Shown one piece after another: positions 56,554 through 64,000 of a stretch of DNA of 64,000 nt (position 1 is the stretch's first letter; each line of letters opens with the position of its first letter). This DNA comes from Labyrinthula sp. Ha. Lineage: Eukaryota; Sar; Bigyra; Labyrinthulida; Labyrinthulaceae. The DNA lies in assembly GCA_015227615.1 (NCBI GenBank), contig JAALGZ010000001.1, forward strand, positions 3,038,001-3,102,000, written 5' to 3'. The position numbers were made by a program, and so were the translations under genes. The notes under the pieces were generated by a model that saw only the letters and a list, made by a program, of their open reading frames with translations, had not been told where the DNA came from and made no database searches.

Positions 56554-59509
56554 TTCTGATTAGATTTCTTCTTTCTTTGTGTTGTAAAAGTAGTCTGGCT
56601 TCAGGGATCGATCTCTTTACTACTCTTTGAACACAGCGTGTTTCTTATTCAATCGAAACGTACACTGTACCTTGATTTATAAGAAGGCTTCGATCAATTT
56701 TTAAACGGCTCGAAAGTTATGATTCGTTAGAAACACAAAACTGAAAATGAAAACTGGGGAAAATTTACCCCAAAACCAGTTCATCAATATAATTGGTACC
56801 TGGATATTGATTGGATTTTTTTGAAATAATGGTTATTTGATTGGTTGTTCATATAATTATACAGAACACAAGCTTTGATGACTTGTCGTGGGATTGGCCC
56901 AAATAATAGAAGAGTTTCTAATAAGTACTCATTTCCCATTTAGTTCTTGGTAGCACATTCCTGGCATCCCCTCGTTTTGGAGTAAACCCTCGCAAAAAAA
57001 AAAAACATTATACTCGCTACTGTTTATGCAGAGAACTCACAAATATAATAAATAAAAGAGTTTTATTGTATAATAATTTTATTGTTTTTAATATACTTAA
57101 ATAGATATCGATCTTACTACTTGATTTGTTTTTTTGCGAAATAAATCAAGTCCTACTGACCCTATATCTAATTAGCTACAATACAAAATCTACCTTGAAA
57201 GCTAACACCGCCTTTCACGTGATTGCATAATTTCCTTAATTTTGGATTCTTTTTAGTGAGTACATAACACAATAGTGTACCTATTCGATTTTGCTAACAT
57301 ATCCCCCTACAGGATATGAAAATAGGTACAATGATCAAACGTAAAGCCCCTGATGTTACGATATATCTAGGACAAGAGATGGTGCTTACTTAATATGTCT
57401 TAATAAATTCAGTGCTTAGTAAAAGCGTGAAGGATTTATAGTTCGAATGAACGCTTGTTTGAGGTCATTTCAAAGAATATTGCGATATTAGCCTTTGATA
57501 GACTGTAATCCTTCGAGTAGGTCTAATAAACAAATAGAAGAAATGGGTTCCTAAGAATTTGCATTCTGGATCCTTATGAGAAATGAAAATTGATTTCAAC
57601 TCTTCAGCGCAAAGACCCTCTGTTTATTTTGAAGAGCCAATACTTCTTCCGTGTTCCGAGGGCTTCAGCTCTCTCGAGTTGTAACTCTATTCATAGTTTC
57701 CATCGTCCCGTCTCATTGTTTATGTACTCTTTTTCAAGACAAATGAATACGCGCTGATAGTTGTAAGAATTTGCGAACTCCATGATGTAGGTAGTCATGC
57801 TATATGTCGGTGAAACTAAGCTTTCGTTTCGAAACCACATCTATGGATATCAATGTTGCAATGCCAGAGAAAATTTTCGACAAGTGCCACGACACAGATT
57901 AACCTATTCGGGAAAATGTAATGTGACGGGAGAGATGATGTCACCAGGAAAACCCTAGCTGGAGACGACTGCCTGTGTATTTCTGGAAGTTAGATTTCAA
58001 ATTTTCACAGGACGACAGTGTGATATTTGTGTTAGATTGGGTGACCAACCTTCAAGCAACAGAAACATGGTCTACGGCCTTGTGTTCCCCTATTGACATC
58101 GCTCTCGTTTGAACGTTAGCTCTAGAGATGGAGAAGTTTCTTTTTGTTACACTTAACCTACGATAGCAGAAGAATAACATTCCAACGTTAGGGAAAGTGA
58201 TGCCCCGGACTTTTTCCTATCCTTAACAGATGGTTAACAACCGATAGTTAATATATTAACATTAATATTAGAACTATTTTTTGGACGGTACGTGGTTCCA
58301 GGGTCGCAATTCGCAAGAGTCTATGACATGATGCCTAACTTGGAAAATCGAGAGAGATGCAAAACATAAACTAATAAAAACAACATAACTTAAGAATAGG
58401 AAAATAGAGGCACAAAAAAGACCAAAATCTGAAACAAAGTCTAATATTGCCTTTATGATATGTCAGGAATAATTTGGCTGTTATTCGCGGAGTAGAAATA
58501 TCCTAGGAACTGTGGTAGAGATGGAAGTGGGCAGTACATACCTCAAACTTAGCCATTCCTAGGTATCGCTAGTCACAGCAGTTGAAAGCTGAATAACGTA
58601 CAGGAAAGAAAAAGAACGCACAGCTTAAGTATATAAAGAGTACACTGGGAAAATTCTTCGGAAGGATACTGGGCCAAACGCGGATTCCCTTTTTGGCTTA
58701 ATCAGCGTCTTAAATGGAAGATCTATAAAGAAATAATATGTATTTGGACACAGTAAAGAATATGGATTTTAACTAAATGAGGAATGTTTAATACAGCCTA
58801 ATTCTTGAGATACGTGCAACACTTGGTTCCGGCTCGATTACCAAAATTATTTGAACGAGTAAACCCGCAATTAGTAAATAAATTATATTTACTAAGTCTT
58901 TTCTAGGTAGTTCTTGGCAAGGTTAGTTACACTAAGTCTTATTTAACATTTAATCATTAGTTGCTTTACTACTTCACTACCTCAAATCCACTCATGTGGA
59001 TCCATGTTCACTCTTTTTCTCTTATATGCCTCCAATTGCGCCATATTTCCAAGATCCTTACTTTACTGGAACCAGATGTTCTTGAGGAACAGCCTGAATT
59101 AAATTATGTTCCATCGGCATGAATAGGTCGAACCATGTGGTGTCCTTCGCGACCCCAGAAACAGATGTGGCCTAAAGAAGAAAACTTTGAACACTAGTTA
59201 GCTTATCAAAACAACTTTTGCAAGGTAAAAGAGCTATGACAATATCGGTAACCTTTAGAATAAAATGATGTCAACTTGGTCAATCGCGTGACGTATACCT
59301 ACAAAAAAAAGGCCTAATTCTAAGACATTTAGGCGATGATATCTGTTGTGTAAGAAAGAAATCATAGGACTACGAGACTATCAGGCCTCACATGTGCCAT
59401 ATCGGGATAGCATCGGTTCTATCTACTTACCAAAACGATAGTTAATGTAAATTTCAATATCCACCCAAGGTCATGAAGCTTCACAAGTTAATCTATCAGG
59501 AGGTCACTT

Positions 59510-59542
59510 CACTGAGCGGGACCGAGTTTCCTCAGCTCAGTG
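59510..59542. other. inverted repeat, 8-bp arms
   Basis: CACTGAGC and GCTCAGTG are perfect complements around a 17-nt loop. It lies 53 bp from a second, longer dyad. Confidence 0.4.
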
Positions 59543-59595
59543 TAGTTAGAATTTCTGTTTAATAAATATAGTTTCATTCAGGGGGAAGATTTCGT

Positions 59596-59680
59596 AAAGA
59601 CCTAGGGTATGTTACCCACTGGTATCGAATTACTTACATGCCTAATCAGCAGGTTACCCTAGGTAAGCACACCGGTCTTT
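59596..59680. other. imperfect long dyad, two nested arm pairs
   Basis: AAAGACC (59596-59602) pairs with GGTCTTT (59674-59680), and CCTAGGGTA (59601-59609) pairs with TACCCTAGG (59655-59663). Together they give an 85-bp interrupted palindrome. It could be a structured RNA, a small hairpin-type transposon remnant or a chance dyad. Confidence 0.35.
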
Positions 59681-60537
59681 ATACTCACAACACAACCAAA
59701 GTTTTCATTGTGATGCCATCATATATTAGAGTAAAACTCATCTTGTGAAAGGTTACATGTTTAACGGTAATTTGATCCAAGTTCTTGTCGTCCTTGGTGT
59801 TATTCTGAAACAAAGATATATAAATGTCCGAGAATCAAAACTAGTTGTTCAGCGATAGCCACGAGCTCTATTATTTTGACTGAAGCTCTTTGTTATGAAT
59901 ATGAAGGGGATTCATGGCTTGTTATCATAATCTAGAGGGTTCCAGACATGTTTCATTAAAATCACTGATTTCACATGGTTTGTCTACTTTACTCTGCCAT
60001 GAACATAATGGGTAACGGAGAGGAAATATTTTTGTAATTGTTAATTTTTCCTTGGGAATGAGCTAGCTTAGGTTCAAGTAATAGATATTTTATAGAGTTG
60101 GATGAACTTTAATGGTTAGAAATAATGAGGGGAGTTGGCTTGCGACATGTCAGGTAATCTGAATCGCACTCTTCTGTTAAGTAACATATTCTCATAGCGC
60201 GATTTCGTTGGCTAGTGAGTATTTTCTAAAATCTTCTTAACCTAGCATTTGCTGGATTGGTCTAGCAACACAATTTATCGACTATTATGGTTTTCGTTTT
60301 ATTCATGATGGGTGTTAGAAAACGATCCACTTGTTTAGATGATCAAGCAGGGTTTCGCATGTCGAAATTGGAGTTCTGGGCTAAATCTGTTAAATGGCAT
60401 GGGTAGAACGGGTCTGGTCGGCTAATGTCGACACAGCCTAGAAGCAGATACCCCAATTATTTTCTTACAATATTTTCGATACTTTCTTTGACTTATGATT
60501 GCTGCTTAAGTGGTTGCAACTTATTAAAAATCCTTAA

Positions 60538-60553
60538 CCCCCCCCACCCCCCC
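60538..60553. repeat. C8-A-C7 tract
   Basis: Two C runs split by one A, very unusual in this AT-rich sequence. The opposite strand has two G runs, too few for a classic intramolecular quadruplex. Confidence 0.8.
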
Positions 60554-63500
60554 ACGTTGAGTGAGAATTTATTGATGCGAGATTCAGCAATAATTTTTGG
60601 TGCTATTTAATGCTAAAGATTTTTATAAAAACCAACTAAAGTTGAATTGGAAGTGGTTACCCTACTAATAAATATATTTCTAATAAATTTTATTGTTCTT
60701 TTCTATCTTTGTGTCTGTTATTCCACCTAATGAGATATAGCATTTTTGCAATTTTGGGGTCTACTGTTCCAGTGTGTTTGTAGATTTCTGGTTTTTATGG
60801 GAACCAAAAATATAACTGTATGAACATAGAAAGTTGTGGTTAAATTTTGCGAGGTTAAGGTGGCTTACAACATAGTTTTTAACATAAACAACAAGAGTTG
60901 ATGATTTCTTGAGCTGGTTGAAATATTTTGATGTTTCAATACCTACTACTTAGAAGCATCAAGATCGTCAAAGATATTGCACTGGTTGCTAGGCTTTTGA
61001 ATATATTCTTAAAGGGTTCGTAATTTTATACACTCGTTAGTTCTTGATATGGAATGACGTCGTTCCTACAAATACCTTTTAGGAGAACTCTTTTTTCTCG
61101 CTAAGAATGCTTGGGTGTACACATGGTTTTTAATGCAGTGAAACATGTTCTTTTTTGAATTAAAACTTGATATTTCCTAAAAAGTATAGATGGAATGAAC
61201 ATTTTTTCTCGTAATCGTTGGGTCCACTTCATGTGTATGTCTCGGGGGGTTCTGTGGTTTATGTTTATACAATCGGTAAAAAAATAATTGCTCATTTTGA
61301 AGTACCCACTGATAGCGAACCGTAGGCCTACTCTCTAAAATGTTATATATTCATATGAAAGTGAATAAACCAGTCTAGGCTGTCATATTTCTTTGAATAT
61401 TTAGGTTTTCTAAGCAATTTAAAAATAAAACTTTGGCGGGAAGTTGTTGATACTAACATGCTTTAGAGAGCAACCAAAAATCTTGGAATCAAAAAGTAAA
61501 AAGGATTCAGATAGTTTTGTAAGGCACGTCAACGAACGGGTTGAAAAGATGACTACATCAATCAATTTCACAGTCACGACGTACGTGAAAATGTACGAAA
61601 TATGTTACTTAGAAAATTACAGTACTTCTACCATCGTGTAGTGTACAAATCTATAGTTGAATATAAAATCAAAGTTTTTATTTTGAAACCTGTGACTGCA
61701 AGATTAAGCAGAGATCCTATCACGCCTCCTATTTAATGTGCAGACAATGCACTCTGCTAGTTCGAAACTAATATTTTATTATTCCAAACTATGCTTAGAA
61801 ATGATAGAGACATATGTTAATTAGTAAGTAATTGATAACAAAGTTAGTTTTATCATAGTTTTAATCTGTGCTCACTGATTATCCCATATGTTTGACCAAG
61901 AACTTAGCTGCTATAGGCGTTACTAGTACTTCAACATAAAATATTGTGCAAATATAAAGCCATCACTCAGCTGTTAAATATCTCCATTGGTATTAAGTAT
62001 TGGGTGTTAAGATTTGTCTCCTTGTTTAATTTGGGTCTGGTAAGTATCTCATATAGTTAGCAATGGGTAATAAACTGTATTAAATCCTATAGTCAAGATT
62101 AAGGACCGATATTATTCGTACTTCAATAATTGATCACAGTATTATTGCAGCACATCTTTCGCCATAGGAGTAAAACCCTAAATATACCATAGATTAATTC
62201 TACTGCTGGAAACAGAATATTTATGTTTTAGCAAGATACCAGGATATATTCGATGAATAGTATAGTCACGTTCTTCATTGATAAGAGTAAACCAGTTTGC
62301 CAGTTTTACTAGAAATATACGAAGTTTGTCTCTAGATAATAGTTACCTGATTAAACAAAACTATTATGACAACATAAGTACTACTAAGCTTAGTTTACAA
62401 GTTTCCATGACTTTGTGTTATCAGTTCTAACAGTATTCAGATGCACTGAATTAATAGCAAATAATATATTATTATGCCGGGGAAAAAGTTTTCACGACAT
62501 GGATTTAGAGAATAGATATCAATAATGCGAATCACCGCTACAAAGACAAAATTCTGCAACCATCTAGATTTAGTAAATAGAAAAGGTAATAATAGTCAAA
62601 GTAAAATTTTCTTAAATCTAGCTTTGTCAACTTATTTGAAGCTCTACTCAACAGAAAATTTTATAGATTTAGCAACTGAAATAGACCACTTAAGTGTTAT
62701 CAGCGTCTATTAGCGTCAACGATGGCAAGCTATATTTTTATTATTACTCTAAGCAAATGCCACGTTGCAAATACTTGAATCACAGGTTGTCTGCAAAAGT
62801 ATTTAAAATGCGTGAAACATTCCACGATTAGGGTACCACGGGGAAATAAATAAAACACGAGACACCACCTCAATACCACCCGATTCTCCTGGGCTGGCTC
62901 TAAACAGATAAGTAAGAATCATGTGAAAGGTATTTCTCATGAGGCATTATATTTAATTCCCTCAAACTCTGATTAATTTAGATATTGAGTGGATATGATA
63001 TCAAATTTAGCTTACAAATATATTGGAACCGGACTCTGCTTTTGTAATTGAACAGGGCTATATAATGTGAAAGAATAACCCGCAATAAACAATTAACCTA
63101 AGAAATTGCAACGGTGATTGTAATTAAAATTAAATATTACCTAGAGTTACTATATTAACCCACTTAAGCAACTTTCTAAGCTTTGGAACTCCAGTTGGAA
63201 AGGGATCATGTCTATTCTACCAAAGATTCTCTAAACAAAGAACCGTTAATAATTTTAAAATTTGTACGAAATTAGTTTTAGAGGCCGGTTCATTTAAATT
63301 TACTCGGAAATCAGATTATTGCATAGACAAAGAATACAACTTGACACTGATTCCTATATAATTAATGATGTAAATGTTTAAGACAACAGAGGCTAGGGCC
63401 CAAATATATTTTGAAACTTTATTAAAATTTATATGCGACAAATTATTCTGAATTAGATGAACTTAAGCTTAATTCACCCTCAAAGCAAATGGATATTATT

Positions 63501-64000
63501 ATTTTTTTTATATTTACCTCTTGTATTTAAGTAAAAATGGTTGTATTTATAAAAAATCAGCTATTGCAGCTCTAGCACAAGTTATGATAGAACGAGTTGC
63601 TTAGAAAAGCCTATACCTATAGGAAAATCTAGAAGATCTTGTTGTCGAATTGAAAAGTACTTTGAAGGGAAGGATCATTTTAAAATGGCTTAATGCATGT
63701 AGGTTTAACCCATGGGTGTATGAGTTTTCTAGTATTAGGTTACTGCATCACCTTCGATAAACTAATTATAATTCAATTAATTGTTTCTTATCAACTATAT
63801 TTTGCAGCCACAATGACGATGAATATTGATGGAAATCTATATATGTATTTTCTTGAAGGTCAGCGCATGTTCAAGTCTCCCTTGTTCTTATATTACAAGC
63901 TTGTACAACGGTGGGAACTAATGTAAAAAAAGTATTATAAATGGCATGAGGTTCTTTCTGAAATGAGAAAATTATTTCGGAAATCACTTTTCACAAGTTT

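Larger units (their letters stand above)
56554..64000. other. 7.4 kb gene desert to window end
   Basis: AT-rich and without a recognisable gene. It includes two nearby dyads (59510-59542 and 59596-59680) and a C-rich tract (60538-60553), listed separately. The G-alpha promoter must lie near 56554-56750. Frames reach only about 77 aa. The window ends inside this tract. Confidence 0.5.

Noticed and set aside
1-64000. CRISPR arrays or prokaryotic operons
   Set aside because: No regularly spaced direct repeats were seen, and introns with eukaryotic genes exclude a prokaryotic source.

Overview
This window comes from the nuclear genome of a eukaryotic protist. The evidence is eleven spliceosomal introns, nuclear, nucleolar and flagellar proteins, a tRNA with internal promoter boxes, cytosolic and mitochondrial ribosomal proteins, and heterotrimeric G-protein genes. 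Two traits point, by inference, to a stramenopile (heterokont): a secreted protein with Ser-Pro-Thr linkers and fibronectin-II-like repeats, and a GABA-B-like receptor. The introns are only 27-34 nt long. Very short introns are known from Blastocystis and a few other lineages, but EFHC implies a flagellum, which Blastocystis lacks. All three stop codons end genes, so the code looks standard. I cannot name the genus.

Seventeen protein genes and one tRNA sit in compact islands, with neighbours often 11-165 bp apart. The islands are separated by AT-rich tracts of about 2-9 kb without recognisable genes. Island 1 (367-4456) holds a TOP3-beta-type topoisomerase and G-beta. Island 2 (6802-9396) holds gamma-tubulin and an EF-hand coiled-coil protein. 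Island 3 (14784-16655) is one CRAL-TRIO/GOLD-like protein. Island 4 (19671-24299) holds a Leu-type tRNA, a zinc-knuckle/J-domain protein, an EFHC-type flagellar protein and mitochondrial uL24m. Island 5 (28010-34305) holds a TPR/Mlp-like nuclear-pore coiled coil and a beta-lactamase-like hydrolase. Island 6 (42875-47971) packs five genes: a PGRMC-like protein, uS10, Spt4, a cell-surface Ser-Pro-Thr protein and a short Rrp5-like protein. Island 7 (52387-56553) pairs a GABA-B-like receptor with a G-alpha gene.

Functionally, the receptor, G-alpha and G-beta form most of a heterotrimeric signalling chain. Gamma-tubulin and the EFHC protein serve microtubule nucleation and the axoneme. uS10, uL24m, Rrp5 and Spt4 serve ribosome production and transcription elongation. 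The deserts hold two diverged copies of an old LTR-element-like repeat (about 16880-17640 and 34684-35400), several small dyads and otherwise nothing I recognise.

The observations most worth a second look are the uniform 27-34 nt introns; an EFHC protein whose third DM10 domain appears split by calcyphosin-like EF-hands; a Leu(UAA) tRNA without the long variable arm; an Rrp5 reduced to its C-terminal module; and TAACGG motifs hugging the start codons of four genes.
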